Positions 27,865 to 36,483 of a stretch of DNA of 64,000 bases are shown here, piece by piece. Position 1 is the first letter of the stretch; each line of letters opens with the position of its first letter. The notes under the pieces were generated by a model. It had not been told where the DNA came from. It searched no databases and worked only from the letters and a program-made list of their open reading frames with translations. The stretch is from TC-15 sp034437275 (lineage in GTDB: Bacteria > Chloroflexota > Anaerolineae > Aggregatilineales > Aggregatilineaceae), in the NCBI GenBank assembly GCA_034437275.1, contig DAOTUD010000036.1, positions 1 through 64,000 of the forward strand. The letters are read 5' to 3'. Position numbers and translations under genes: made by a program.

Positions 27865-28536
27865 ATGCGTAACCTTCCGCTAAAAGCTATCGTGGCCGAT
27901 GATCATCGCCTGTTCCGTCAGGGCTTGATCAGCCTGCTGAACACGCGACGCAACCTGGTAACAGTTGTTGACGAGGCCGAAACGGGCTGCGAGGCGATCG
28001 CATTGGCCAAGCAGCACCAGCCCGATGTCGTGCTGATGGATATCTTCATGCCAGATTGCGATGGCCTGGAAGCCGCCCTGACGATCCAGCAAGCCCTGGA
28101 CGATATCGCGATCATCATCCTGACCGCCTCCGAGCAAAATGGTCACATCCAAAAAGCGTTGCAGTTGGGTGCGGCAGGCTATTTGCTCAAAAGCCTGGAC
28201 GCCACCGAGTTGTTCGATTTGCTAAACGCAGTGGCGCATGGCGAACCGGTCCTGACACGCGCGATGGCTTCGCGCTTGCTCAAACACACCACCAACCAGG
28301 ATTCTGCGCTAGAACTGCCAACGTGCGAAGACCTGACCCATCGCGAGATCGACGTCCTGCGCCTGGTGGTCAAAGGGCACAGCAACCCACAAATTGCCGA
28401 AACCCTGTGCATCACGGAAAACACGGTCAAGGTGCATTTGCGCAATATTCTCGCCAAGCTGTGTGTGGAAAACCGCACGCAGGCCGCCGCCTATGCGATC
28501 CAGTCCGGCATTGTCGACCAGATCCCCCCGGAATAG
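27865..28536 (+). CDS. NarL/FixJ-family response regulator
   Basis: A 223-residue regulator. The receiver domain (about 8-125) has acidic residues VADDH, phospho-acceptor Asp59 (VLMDIFMP), Thr in ILTAS and Lys in LLKS. The LuxR-type HTH (about 155-215) reads LTHREIDVLRLVVKG and ITENTVKVHLRNIL. It follows its cognate HisKA_3 kinase by 31 nt and lies 165 nt upstream of dmsA, so activation of the dms operon is the natural inference. Confidence 0.93.
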   Translation: MRNLPLKAIVADDHRLFRQGLISLLNTRRNLVTVVDEAETGCEAIALAKQHQPDVVLMDIFMPDCDGLEAALTIQQALDDIAIIILTASEQNGHIQKALQLGAAGYLLKSLDATELFDLLNAVAHGEPVLTRAMASRLLKHTTNQDSALELPTCEDLTHREIDVLRLVVKGHSNPQIAETLCITENTVKVHLRNILAKLCVENRTQAAAYAIQSGIVDQIPPE

Positions 28537-28544
28537 ATGACGAT

Positions 28545-28562
28545 ATCACCCGATCGGGTGAT
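28545..28562. promoter_or_regulatory. 18-base perfect palindrome upstream of dmsA
   Basis: ATCACCCGATCGGGTGAT reads the same on both strands. It lies 9 bases after the regulator's stop codon and about 140 bases before dmsA. No T-run follows, so it is either an operator for the adjacent regulator or a weak terminator stem. Confidence 0.4.
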
Positions 28563-28700
28563 GTGCGCAGGTATGCCTTCCCGTATGCTTATATCAAATT
28601 TGTAAAGCATTTGGGAGGTAAACCATTTGAGATCTTTCCATTGTTCCCCGTTTATATTCAGTTCGATATATGTTCAAGAAGCAATAGGAGGAGCACTCAC

Positions 28701-31142
28701 ATGAGTGATAACAACTTCCTCGAAAAGGCGCTGACAAACACTGTGCTCAACCGCCGCAGCTTTTTGAAGTGGAATGCTGCTCTGGGGGGGACCGCCGTGT
28801 TGGCCAAAGGTGGCCTGTCATTTGGGCTGGAACCCACCGCCAAAGAAGCAGCAGCCCGCGCCGAGGATGAGAGTATCGTATGGAGCGCCTGCCTGGTGAA
28901 CTGTGGCAGCCGCTGTCCGCTAAGGCTTCACGTACGCGATGGTGAGATCGTACAAGTGGAAACCGATAATACGGGCGACGATGAGTATGGTCAGCACCAA
29001 ATGCGGTGCTGTGTACGCGGTCGCTCGGTCCGCCAGCGGATCTACAACCCCGATCGGCTCAAATACCCGATGAAGCGTGTGGGCAAACGCGGCGAAGGCA
29101 AATTCGAGCGTATCACGTGGGAAGAAGCCTACGATACCATTGCCAGCGAACTCCAGCGCATCATTGATGAGTATGGGAACGAAGCAGTCTACATCAACTA
29201 TGCGACAGGTGCCCTGGGAGGCACGGTCCACAAATCGTGGCCGCCCGGCTCCAGCCCGATCGCGCGCCTGATGAACTGCGTCGGCGGCTACCTGAACCAT
29301 TACGGTACCTACAGCTCGGCCCAGGCATCAACCGCCCATCCCTTCACCTATGGTGGACGCAGCAGTAACAGCATACTGGACATAGTCAACAGCAAGCTGC
29401 TGGTCTACTTTGGCAACAACCTATGCGAAACCAGCATGGGCGGTGGCGGTGGCAAGGTATACCACATCCAGCAGCTAAAAGAGATCAGCGATGTGAAAAT
29501 CATCGTGATCGATCCACGCTATTCTGAAACCACCGTATCGGTGGCTGACGAGTGGATTCCGATCCGGCCTGGCACCGATGCGGCATTGGTAACGGCGATG
29601 GCTTACGTGATGATCAACGAAGATCTGCACGATCAGGAATTTCTGGATACATACTGCGTGGGCTTCGACGAAGACCACATGCCAGAAGGCATCCCGTCGG
29701 GCAACTCGTACAAAGCTTACGTCATGGGTGACGGTGACGACGGAGTCCCCAAAACACCGGAATGGGCTGCCGAAATCACCGGGATTCCTGCCGAAACCAT
29801 CATCCGGCTGGCCCGCGAAATTGCAGTGACCAAGCCAACCTTCATCAGCCAGGGGCTGGGACCACAGCGCCATTTCAATGGCGAACAGAACTGCCGTGCA
29901 ATTTCTCTGCTGGCAATCCTGACTGGGAACGTCGGGATTCATGGTGGCAACAGCGGCGTTGGCGAAGGCGGGTTTGGGGTACGTATGCAAGGCTTCCCCA
30001 CGCTAGACAACCCGGTTGAGACATCAATTTCGGTCTTCACGTGGTTCGAAGCTATCCAGTACGGCCCGGAAATGACGGCCCTCAATGCCGGCGTCCGCGG
30101 TGCTGACAAGCTCGGCGCCCCTCTCAAGTTTATGTGGAACTACGCCGGCAATACCATCATCAACCAGCACTCCGACTCAAACGGCACGATCGAACTGCTG
30201 CAGGACGAGAGCAAGTGCGAGATGATCGTCGTTATTGACAACCACATGACGGCCAGTGCCAAGGTTGCCGATATCCTGCTGCCCGACATCACCAACTACG
30301 AAACCAACGAACTGACACGTGGCGGGGCCGGCAATATGGGCTTTGCCGTTGCTCTCAGCAAAGCCATCGAGCCGATGTTCGAGTGCAAGCCTGTATACGA
30401 GATGTGCACCGAGATCGCCAAGCGGCTGGGTGTCGAAGAACAATTCACCGAAGGGCGCACCCACCAGGAATGGCTGGAATGGTGCGTGGAACAAACCCGC
30501 GAAAACGATCCGGACTTCCCCGACTATCAGACTTTCAAGGAAATGGGCATCTACAAGGTTGCGTTCGAGGGCGAACCGTCGGTTGCATATCAGGACTTTC
30601 GCGAAGCCCCCGAAGATAACCCACTCCGCACGAAAACAGGCAAGATCGAGATCTTCTCTGAAGATTTGTGGGACATTGCCAACACATGGGAGCTTGAAGA
30701 ACACGAGGTGATCACCGCTATCCCGACCTTCGCCCCCGCCTGGGACCCGGATCCGAACGTTTCGCGTGACCAGTATCCGCTGCAAATGATCGGGCATCAC
30801 TACCGGCAGCGCACACACTCCAGCTATGGCAATGTCGAATGGCTGAAGAAGGCGATCCCGCAAGAGGTCTGGATCAACCCCGTCGATGCCGAAAAACGTG
30901 ACATCAAGCTCGGGGATAAGGTCCACGTCTTCAACGATCGGGGAAAAATGCGCCTACCGGCCAAAGTTACCTCACGGATTGCGCCTGGGGTTATTTCTGT
31001 CCCACAAGGTGCCTGGTACGAGCCTAACGACGACGGGGTAGATGAGGGGGGATGTGTCAACACCCTGACAGCCATGAGGCCTTCTCCACTCGCCAAGGCC
31101 AACCCTCAGCACACGAACCTGGTAGAGGTCGAGAAGGCGTAA
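28701..31142 (+). CDS. dmsA: DMSO reductase-family molybdopterin oxidoreductase, catalytic subunit (DmsA-like)
   Basis: An 813-residue Tat-exported molybdo-enzyme. The Tat motif NRRSFLKW lies near residue 20. A [4Fe-4S] site with CLVNCGSRCPLRL and the later CCVRGRS follows, then the bis-MGD domains. GGYLNHYGTYSSAQ places Ser at the Mo-ligand position of DmsA. The C-terminal domain includes LQMIGHHYRQRTHSSYGN. Length and motifs fit the DmsA branch; the acceptor could be DMSO, another S- or N-oxide or a related compound. The start has AGGAGGAG upstream. A much longer frame from 28056 is excluded because it runs through the regulator gene. It heads dmsABC-torD-ferredoxin. Confidence 0.9.
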   Translation: MSDNNFLEKALTNTVLNRRSFLKWNAALGGTAVLAKGGLSFGLEPTAKEAAARAEDESIVWSACLVNCGSRCPLRLHVRDGEIVQVETDNTGDDEYGQHQMRCCVRGRSVRQRIYNPDRLKYPMKRVGKRGEGKFERITWEEAYDTIASELQRIIDEYGNEAVYINYATGALGGTVHKSWPPGSSPIARLMNCVGGYLNHYGTYSSAQASTAHPFTYGGRSSNSILDIVNSKLLVYFGNNLCETSMGGGGGKVYHIQQLKEISDVKIIVIDPRYSETTVSVADEWIPIRPGTDAALVTAMAYVMINEDLHDQEFLDTYCVGFDEDHMPEGIPSGNSYKAYVMGDGDDGVPKTPEWAAEITGIPAETIIRLAREIAVTKPTFISQGLGPQRHFNGEQNCRAISLLAILTGNVGIHGGNSGVGEGGFGVRMQGFPTLDNPVETSISVFTWFEAIQYGPEMTALNAGVRGADKLGAPLKFMWNYAGNTIINQHSDSNGTIELLQDESKCEMIVVIDNHMTASAKVADILLPDITNYETNELTRGGAGNMGFAVALSKAIEPMFECKPVYEMCTEIAKRLGVEEQFTEGRTHQEWLEWCVEQTRENDPDFPDYQTFKEMGIYKVAFEGEPSVAYQDFREAPEDNPLRTKTGKIEIFSEDLWDIANTWELEEHEVITAIPTFAPAWDPDPNVSRDQYPLQMIGHHYRQRTHSSYGNVEWLKKAIPQEVWINPVDAEKRDIKLGDKVHVFNDRGKMRLPAKVTSRIAPGVISVPQGAWYEPNDDGVDEGGCVNTLTAMRPSPLAKANPQHTNLVEVEKA

Positions 31143-31158
31143 AGGAGGAGAAAACCAC

Positions 31159-31779
31159 ATGAGTGGTCAACTAGCTTTCTATTTTGACGTCGCACGGTGT
31201 ACCGGCTGTAAAGCCTGCCAGATCGCCTGCCAGGATAAATACGATCATCCGGCAGACCTGTACTGGCGGCGTGTACCCGAGTACACGGGTGGCGAATGGA
31301 CGTTCAACAAAGATGGCAGCTACAACCAAAACGTGTTTTCCTACTACGTTTCGGTGGCCTGCAATCACTGCGATAAACCGATCTGCCAAGAAGTCTGCCC
31401 GGCCAACGCCATCGAAAAGCGTGATGATGGCGTGGTGCTGATCGACGAAGACAAGTGCATTGGGTGCCGTTACTGTGAGTGGGCCTGCCCGTATGCGTCC
31501 CCACAGTACAACGAAGACACCAACAAAATGGGCAAATGCACATTCTGTGAAGATTACCTGGAGCAAGGGCAACCGCCGGCCTGTGTAGCGGCCTGTCCAT
31601 CGCGTGCGCTGGACTTCGGCGAACTCGAAGACCTGCGCGCCAAATACGGCGACCTGAACGAGATCGCGCCCTTGCCCGAAGCCAAGTTAACCGAACCTGC
31701 GTTAGTCATCAAACCCAACCTCAACACCCAACCCGTCAACGCAGACATCGGTGAACTAGCCAATCCCGAGGAGGTCTAG
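31159..31779 (+). CDS. dmsB: DmsB-like four-cluster ferredoxin subunit
   Basis: A 206-residue iron-sulfur subunit of the DMSO reductase family. Four Cys clusters are visible: CTGCKACQIAC near the N-terminus, CNHCDKPICQEVCP, CIGCRYCEWACP and CTFC with the late CVAACP. It moves electrons from the membrane anchor to the molybdenum subunit. AAAGGAGGAG lies upstream, 16 nt after dmsA. The subunit has no export signal of its own, as expected if it travels with the Tat-bearing catalytic subunit. Confidence 0.93.
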   Translation: MSGQLAFYFDVARCTGCKACQIACQDKYDHPADLYWRRVPEYTGGEWTFNKDGSYNQNVFSYYVSVACNHCDKPICQEVCPANAIEKRDDGVVLIDEDKCIGCRYCEWACPYASPQYNEDTNKMGKCTFCEDYLEQGQPPACVAACPSRALDFGELEDLRAKYGDLNEIAPLPEAKLTEPALVIKPNLNTQPVNADIGELANPEEV

Positions 31780-31784
31780 CCGCC

Positions 31785-32708
31785 ATGAATGCCAAAGACT
31801 GGGCACTGATCATATACACCATTCTGGCACAGATGTCAGTGGGTTCGTTCATCGTACTGGGCATCATGCACTTCTTCGCCCGCAGCAAATCCGGGCAAGA
31901 GGATGCTGACCGGCTCAGTGATCGGGCTTTGCTCGCCATTGGCCCGGTGCTGATCCTGGGCACGATTGCATCGTTGTTCCACCTGGGAAGCCCTGTGAAT
32001 TCCTTCCGGGCCGTCTCGAATTTTGGATCGTCCTGGCTCAGCCGGGAGATCACGTTCACCCTGGCGTTTATCGTCGTGGGCGGCGTGTTCGCCATCATGC
32101 AGTGGCGCAAAATCGCGACCTTCCAGATCCGTAGTGCGGTCGCTATCGTGGCCGCCATCATCGGCGTTGCGCTGGTTTACAGCATGGCACAGATCTATAT
32201 GCTGCGCACGACGCCGGCCTGGGATACGGCGGCAACCCCTGTTTCGTTCTTCACCACTACTTTCTTGCTGGGCGCGCTGGCGGTAGGGGCTGCATTCGTG
32301 GCCAACCACGCCTATATGCAGCGCAAGGGAACCGCCGAGGCGGATTCGCTGCGCGACCTGATGCGGTCATCCCTACGCTGGCTGGCATTGGCGTCCGTGA
32401 TCCTGGTGGGGATCCACTTCGTGGTCATCCCCCTGAACGTGTCGTACCTGTCGAACAGCGACTCAAACGCCGCCGTCGAAAGCGTGAACATGATGATCGA
32501 GGACTACGGCTGGGTCTTTGGGGTCCGGTTGGTGTTGTCCTTCTTCGGCGCAGTGGTGTTGGGTGCGTTCATCTATGGGAACACCATCAGCGCAGGCCGC
32601 GAGCGCGTGATGAGCAACCTGGCGTACTCCGCCTTTGCTCTGGTGCTCATCGCCGAGGTGATGGGGCGCTTCCTGTTCTATGCAACGAAAACCACGATTG
32701 GTATCTAG
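31785..32708 (+). CDS. dmsC: DmsC-like membrane anchor / quinol oxidase subunit
   Basis: A 307-residue protein with eight predicted membrane helices, the usual number for DmsC. It begins MNAKDWALIIYTILAQMSVG, matching the first helix of the family, and contains HLGSP (residue about 67) like the conserved loop that helps bind menaquinol. It anchors DmsAB and oxidises menaquinol. The ATG is six bases after the dmsB stop, with GAGGAGG inside the end of dmsB. Confidence 0.9.
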   Translation: MNAKDWALIIYTILAQMSVGSFIVLGIMHFFARSKSGQEDADRLSDRALLAIGPVLILGTIASLFHLGSPVNSFRAVSNFGSSWLSREITFTLAFIVVGGVFAIMQWRKIATFQIRSAVAIVAAIIGVALVYSMAQIYMLRTTPAWDTAATPVSFFTTTFLLGALAVGAAFVANHAYMQRKGTAEADSLRDLMRSSLRWLALASVILVGIHFVVIPLNVSYLSNSDSNAAVESVNMMIEDYGWVFGVRLVLSFFGAVVLGAFIYGNTISAGRERVMSNLAYSAFALVLIAEVMGRFLFYATKTTIGI

Positions 32709-32753
32709 CCTGTTCCCCAGGCGACGAACCAAGCGGTGAACGTTGTTTTTCGC

Positions 32754-32789
32754 GGGGTTGGCCGGGTCATAAGCTGGCTGGCCAGCCCC
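32754..32789 (+). terminator. GC-rich hairpin between dmsC and the chaperone gene
   Basis: GGGGTTGGCC pairs with GGCCAGCCCC (10 bp, one wobble). It lacks a direct T-run, so it may be a processing or attenuation hairpin that lowers expression of downstream genes rather than a full terminator. Confidence 0.4.
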
Positions 32790-32826
32790 GTCCATCGCAC
32801 TACTTCGTTTTCTAGAAAGGAATAGT

Positions 32827-33534
32827 ATGGGTCCAGGCGAGCAACCAAACCAAACGATCGCCACACACGACTGGCAAACAAAACTACCTGCTTTTGCATT
32901 GGCCTACGGCTTTTTGAGCAAGGCACTGTACCAGCCGCCAGAAGTTGAGTTCATCAATGCGTTGTTCAAGGACGATCTCTTCTCAGACTGGCCGCTTGGC
33001 AACAACACAGCCACTGCGCAAACCGGCCTGTCGCTGCTGAAATCATTCGGCGACCAGTGGACAGCCGACCAACACACTGCCCTCCACAACGACTTCAACG
33101 CGCTGTTTGTAGGGCCGGGTCCTTTACTCGCCTATCCCTGGGAATCGGTCTACCTGAGCAAAGAAAAGCTGATCTTCGACGAGCAAACGCTGGAAGTACG
33201 CGCGTTTTATCGCCGGTTTGGGTTACAGGCCCCGACCAAGCAGCGCGAACCAGACGATCATATCGGGCTGGAATTCGCGTTCATGGTCCATCTATGTAGC
33301 GTCGGGATGTGCGCGCTTGAGCAGGAAGACCACACCGCCCTGGACCAGCTTCTCCAGGCCCAAAGCGACTTTTTAGAAGAACATCTGCTGCGCTGGGCAC
33401 CGCTCTGCTTGCAGCGGATTATCGACAACGCCCAAACTGAGTACTACCAGGGCGTCGCCCACCTGGGCCTCGACACACTAAACATGGCGGCCCAGTTGTT
33501 TAATTTGGAGGTCGAGCCTGAAGAGGTCAAATAG
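32827..33534 (+). CDS. TorD/DmsD-family redox enzyme maturation chaperone
   Basis: A 235-residue all-helical cytosolic protein. The hallmark segment is LFVGPGPLLAYPWESVYLSKE-like (about residues 93-112), matching the Yx3FxGPx8PWxSxY region of TorD/DmsD, and EPDDHIGLEF (about 138) matches the second conserved block. These chaperones bind the Tat signal peptide and assist molybdenum cofactor insertion. Its place after dmsABC makes DmsA the client. AAAGGAA precedes the ATG. Confidence 0.9.
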   Translation: MGPGEQPNQTIATHDWQTKLPAFALAYGFLSKALYQPPEVEFINALFKDDLFSDWPLGNNTATAQTGLSLLKSFGDQWTADQHTALHNDFNALFVGPGPLLAYPWESVYLSKEKLIFDEQTLEVRAFYRRFGLQAPTKQREPDDHIGLEFAFMVHLCSVGMCALEQEDHTALDQLLQAQSDFLEEHLLRWAPLCLQRIIDNAQTEYYQGVAHLGLDTLNMAAQLFNLEVEPEEVK

Positions 33535-33539
33535 AGACT

Positions 33540-34742
33540 ATGCTGGCTGCGCTTGAACGCTTCGGGACAACAGACGGGCCGGATATCGTTTTTGCACCGG
33601 CACGCTGTCTCCACGAACGGGACCCCTTCGCAACATGCGATCTCTGCGTGGAAGCCTGCCCGGCGGGCGCGCTGCAGTTCGCTGATGACGGGATCATATT
33701 CGATAACGAAGCCTGCGTGGCATGCGGCGTATGTCTGCCGTTGTGTCCAGTAGGGGCTTTTTCCGGCCCCACCGGCGCAGCGGAGGTGCTGCGTTTTGCC
33801 AAACACCTGGCAGACGGACAAACGCTCGAGTTGCTGTGCGCGCGGCATCCTCAACCAGAAACAGGGCCACCACAGACGGACATTGCGCTGAGCACCTCCG
33901 GGTGTCTGGCGGCGCTTGGCCCGTCCGTGTATGTCGGGCTGGCCGCGCTGGGCGTGGCGCATGTCGCAGTGCGCACCGATGCCTGCGCGGATTGCCCGTT
34001 GGCAGCAGCCAGACAAACGATCGACCTGAACGTTGAAAAAGCACAGCGGATTCTAAAGGCGTGGGAGCGTGCCGACGCCGTCGCCGTTGTGCTGCCAGAC
34101 CGGACCATGCAGCCGCGCCCCGTCGTCGAGGCGGACAAGCCGCTGGTTGGCAGGCGGCAGCTTTTCCGCGCGATCTTCAACACAGAAGCCGACAATCCCG
34201 CTGCCGATGCACTGCTGGCGGACGATCTGGGCGATGCGGACACGCCGGGGCGACGCTATCCCCCACTGGAGCGCCGCCGCCTGCAGCGGGCGCTCGCGCT
34301 GCTGCCTCCGGTTCATCCGCAGGCCTTGTGCCCGGCCCCGCTGGCTGGCCAGGCGTTCAGCACGCTCGGAGCAGGGCCAGCATGTACCGCGTGCGGGGTC
34401 TGCGCCGAAGTGTGCCCTACCGGGGCACTGCAATTAGTGCTTAATGACGATACCGACGAATTTGTCCTGGCCTTTTTGCCGTCGGCCTGTACAGGCTGCG
34501 ACGCCTGCCTCCATTTGTGCGATGTAGACGCGCTGTATCACAATCCTGTCCCATTCGTCGCCGATATCGTTGCTGACGAGCATACCATTATCCACAGTGG
34601 AACATTCCAGCGCTGCCAGAAATGCGGCACGCGCACCGCAGGCCAGCTTTCCGACCGTGGGCTGTGCCCTGTGTGCGAGTTCCGCCGGCAGCACCCGTTT
34701 GGATCGCAGCTGCCGGCCAAGATGCGCCGGAAAAGGACGTGA
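33540..34742 (+). CDS. Polyferredoxin-like 4Fe-4S protein with C-terminal zinc ribbon
   Basis: A 400-residue cytosolic protein, 5 nt after the chaperone gene. Cys clusters: CLHERDPFATCDLCVEACP and CVACGVCLPLCP in the N-terminal 75 residues; CADCP (about 160); CTACGVCAEVCP and CTGCDACLHLC (about 285-330); and a final CQKCGTR / CPVCEF pair that looks like a zinc ribbon. The middle (about 95-210) contains an alpha/beta region with SGCLAALGP. At least four [4Fe-4S] clusters are expected. It may feed electrons to, or help mature, the molybdo-enzyme. It resembles ferredoxins often placed beside TorD in similar operons, but has no established name. Confidence 0.8.
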   Translation: MLAALERFGTTDGPDIVFAPARCLHERDPFATCDLCVEACPAGALQFADDGIIFDNEACVACGVCLPLCPVGAFSGPTGAAEVLRFAKHLADGQTLELLCARHPQPETGPPQTDIALSTSGCLAALGPSVYVGLAALGVAHVAVRTDACADCPLAAARQTIDLNVEKAQRILKAWERADAVAVVLPDRTMQPRPVVEADKPLVGRRQLFRAIFNTEADNPAADALLADDLGDADTPGRRYPPLERRRLQRALALLPPVHPQALCPAPLAGQAFSTLGAGPACTACGVCAEVCPTGALQLVLNDDTDEFVLAFLPSACTGCDACLHLCDVDALYHNPVPFVADIVADEHTIIHSGTFQRCQKCGTRTAGQLSDRGLCPVCEFRRQHPFGSQLPAKMRRKRT

Positions 34743-34823
34743 GATCATGCGCTAGGTATCCGTAAACCATACAACTGATTTCTCTGAATCTAGCGGCCTA
34801 CAGCAGCTTGCCAGGGCCGGTAG
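34743..34823 (+). other. Gap between the ferredoxin gene and the riboswitch-like leader
   Basis: About 80 bases without a gene. I see no strong terminator for the upstream operon and no clear sigma-70 promoter; TAGGTATCCGTAAACCATACAACT is AT-richer and may hold a weak one. Confidence 0.3.
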
Positions 34824-34966
34824 ATCGACCTCAACTGAGGGGTTTTTCCGGCACCACCGGAAAGGCCAGGGTTGCACGGCGGAAACGCGGCAGCCTCCCG
34901 ACGTCTTGACGCATGTCAGGATCGAATTGGAAAGGAGAACCTGAGCGCTTATGAGATTTTTTTCTC
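34824..34966 (+). ncRNA. Molybdenum-cofactor (Moco/Tuco) riboswitch candidate
   Basis: A compact chain of hairpins directly before a terminator and an ECF operon that ends in mobB. CCTC/GAGG (34829-34840); TTTCCGG/CCGGAAA (34845-34863); an arm with GGG/CCC, TTGC/GCAG and inner GCG-GAAA-CGC, a GNRA tetraloop (34869-34899); CTTGAC/GTCAGG (34905-34920); then AACCTGAGC. Moco RNAs are known to have a GGGTTGC...GCCTCCC arm with a GNRA tetraloop, which this matches. The downstream genes fit the class. Identification rests on memory of the consensus and context, not on a covariance search. Confidence 0.6.
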
Positions 34967-34968
34967 GC

Positions 34969-35000
34969 AATGCCAGCTTCTCCGCTGGCATTCTTGTTTT
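34969..35000 (+). terminator. Leader terminator in front of the ECF operon
   Basis: AATGCCAGC (34969-34977) pairs perfectly with GCTGGCATT (34984-34992) and is followed by CTTGTTTT. It lies inside the leader, only 17 bases before the ATG, which indicates transcriptional control by the preceding RNA. Confidence 0.8.
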
Positions 35001-35016
35001 ATAGAGGAGCACGTAC

Positions 35017-36483
35017 ATGATCCGGACGCAAAACCTGACCGTCGATTACAGGGCCATCCGGGCACTGGACGATGTCTCCCTGACGATTGAGCCGGGTACG
35101 AGTGTGCTGCTGGCCGGGCCTTCGGGCTGTGGCAAGAGCACGTTCGCACGGGTGATCACAGGGCTGATCCCGCACGCCATCCCTGCCGCATTAAGCGGCA
35201 CAGCGTGGGTCGCGGGACAGAACACGCGCGACCGCACCATCGCCGAACTGGCCGAGCATGTGGGCGTGGTGTTCCAGAATCCGTCCTCGCAGCTTTTCCA
35301 CCTGCGCGTGGCAGACGAGATCGCGTTTGGGCTGCGCAATCATGGTTATGATGAGGCGCTGGTCGCCCGGCGCGTCGATTGGGCGCTGGACGTGGTGGGG
35401 CTGCCAGATTTTCACGACCGCCGGCCCGCCGAGCTTTCACGCGGGCAGCAGCAGCGCGTAGCCATTGCCAGTGTGCTGGCGCTGCAACCGTCGATCCTGG
35501 TGCTGGACGAACCCACCGCCTCGCTGGACTTGCCCGGCACCCGGCAGGTGCTCCATACGCTGCACACCATGCGCGAACAACTCGGGTTGACCATGATCCT
35601 GATCGAGCACCGGCTGGGCGAAGTGGCCAGCCTGGCCGACCGCCTGGTCGTGCTGGACGAAGGACGTGTCGTGCTGGATGACGTCCCGCACCGCTTGCTG
35701 TCCGATGCCGATGTGCTGCAGCGCTGGGGGCTGCGCACCGGCAGCCGCGAGGCGATCCAGCCCTGGTCAACACTCTTGCAACCGCCGACCGCGCCAGCGT
35801 CCAATGGCGCAGCGCCGCTGATCGAAGTCCGCCGTGCCGCGGCGGGCTATGGGCAGGACCCGGTGATCGACGATATTGATCTGGCGCTCTATCCCGGGGA
35901 ATTTACGGCCCTGGTCGGCGATAATGGGGCGGGGAAATCCACGCTGGGGCTGTTGATCGCCGGGCTGCTCAAGCCCATGCAGGGGCAGGTACGCTTCCAG
36001 ACCGGCCAAAAACCCCGCCCAGGCCGGGATATCACCCTGCTGTTCCAAAACCCTGCCGACCAGCTGTTCACCGACACGGTCGAGGAAGAAGTCGCGTTCG
36101 GCCCACGCAATTACCGCATGTTCGACGCCGAACGCCACCGGCAAACGCTGGCCGAAACCGACCTGTTGGATTTACGCGCCCGGCCTCCCCTGACGTTGTC
36201 GGTCGGGCAGCAGCAGCGGACCACGCTGGCCGCGTGTCTGGCGCTCCGCCCGCAGTTGATCATCCTGGATGAACCGACGGCGGGCCAGGATTGGGGTCAC
36301 CTCAAACAACTGATGGATTTTTTGGTGGAGCTGAATCAACAAGGGGCAACCGTTTTACTGATTACGCATGACTACGAATTGGTTTGTCGTTATGCGCGGC
36401 GCGTAATCGTCATGCAAGCCGGGCGCATTACGTCCGAAGGACACTTTAGGAAGGAGGTTCTTAATGCGTTTCACTGCGCGTGA
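35017..36483 (+). CDS. ECF-type transporter ATPase, two ATPase domains fused
   Basis: A 488-residue protein with two complete ABC ATPase domains, as in fused EcfA1-A2. Domain 1: Walker A GPSGCGKST, signature LSRGQQQRV, Walker B LVLDEPTASLD. Domain 2 (from about residue 268): GDNGAGKST, LSVGQQQRT, LIILDEPTAGQD. Both show the FQNPxxQLF Q-loop typical of ECF ATPases. AGAGGAG lies seven bases before the ATG. It drives the uptake system formed by the next genes, with the S-like gene overlapping its 3' end by 20 nt. Confidence 0.92.
   Translation: MIRTQNLTVDYRAIRALDDVSLTIEPGTSVLLAGPSGCGKSTFARVITGLIPHAIPAALSGTAWVAGQNTRDRTIAELAEHVGVVFQNPSSQLFHLRVADEIAFGLRNHGYDEALVARRVDWALDVVGLPDFHDRRPAELSRGQQQRVAIASVLALQPSILVLDEPTASLDLPGTRQVLHTLHTMREQLGLTMILIEHRLGEVASLADRLVVLDEGRVVLDDVPHRLLSDADVLQRWGLRTGSREAIQPWSTLLQPPTAPASNGAAPLIEVRRAAAGYGQDPVIDDIDLALYPGEFTALVGDNGAGKSTLGLLIAGLLKPMQGQVRFQTGQKPRPGRDITLLFQNPADQLFTDTVEEEVAFGPRNYRMFDAERHRQTLAETDLLDLRARPPLTLSVGQQQRTTLAACLALRPQLIILDEPTAGQDWGHLKQLMDFLVELNQQGATVLLITHDYELVCRYARRVIVMQAGRITSEGHFRKEVLNAFHCA

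Noticed and set aside
28056..28700. N-terminal extension of dmsA by more than 200 codons
   Set aside because: It overlaps the NarL regulator in another frame, and the Tat signal with a strong ribosome site begins at 28701.
34824..34966. TPP, cobalamin or fluoride riboswitch in the ECF leader
   Set aside because: ECF genes often follow vitamin riboswitches, but no TPP (CTGAGA) or B12-box signature is present; the Moco-type arm fits better.
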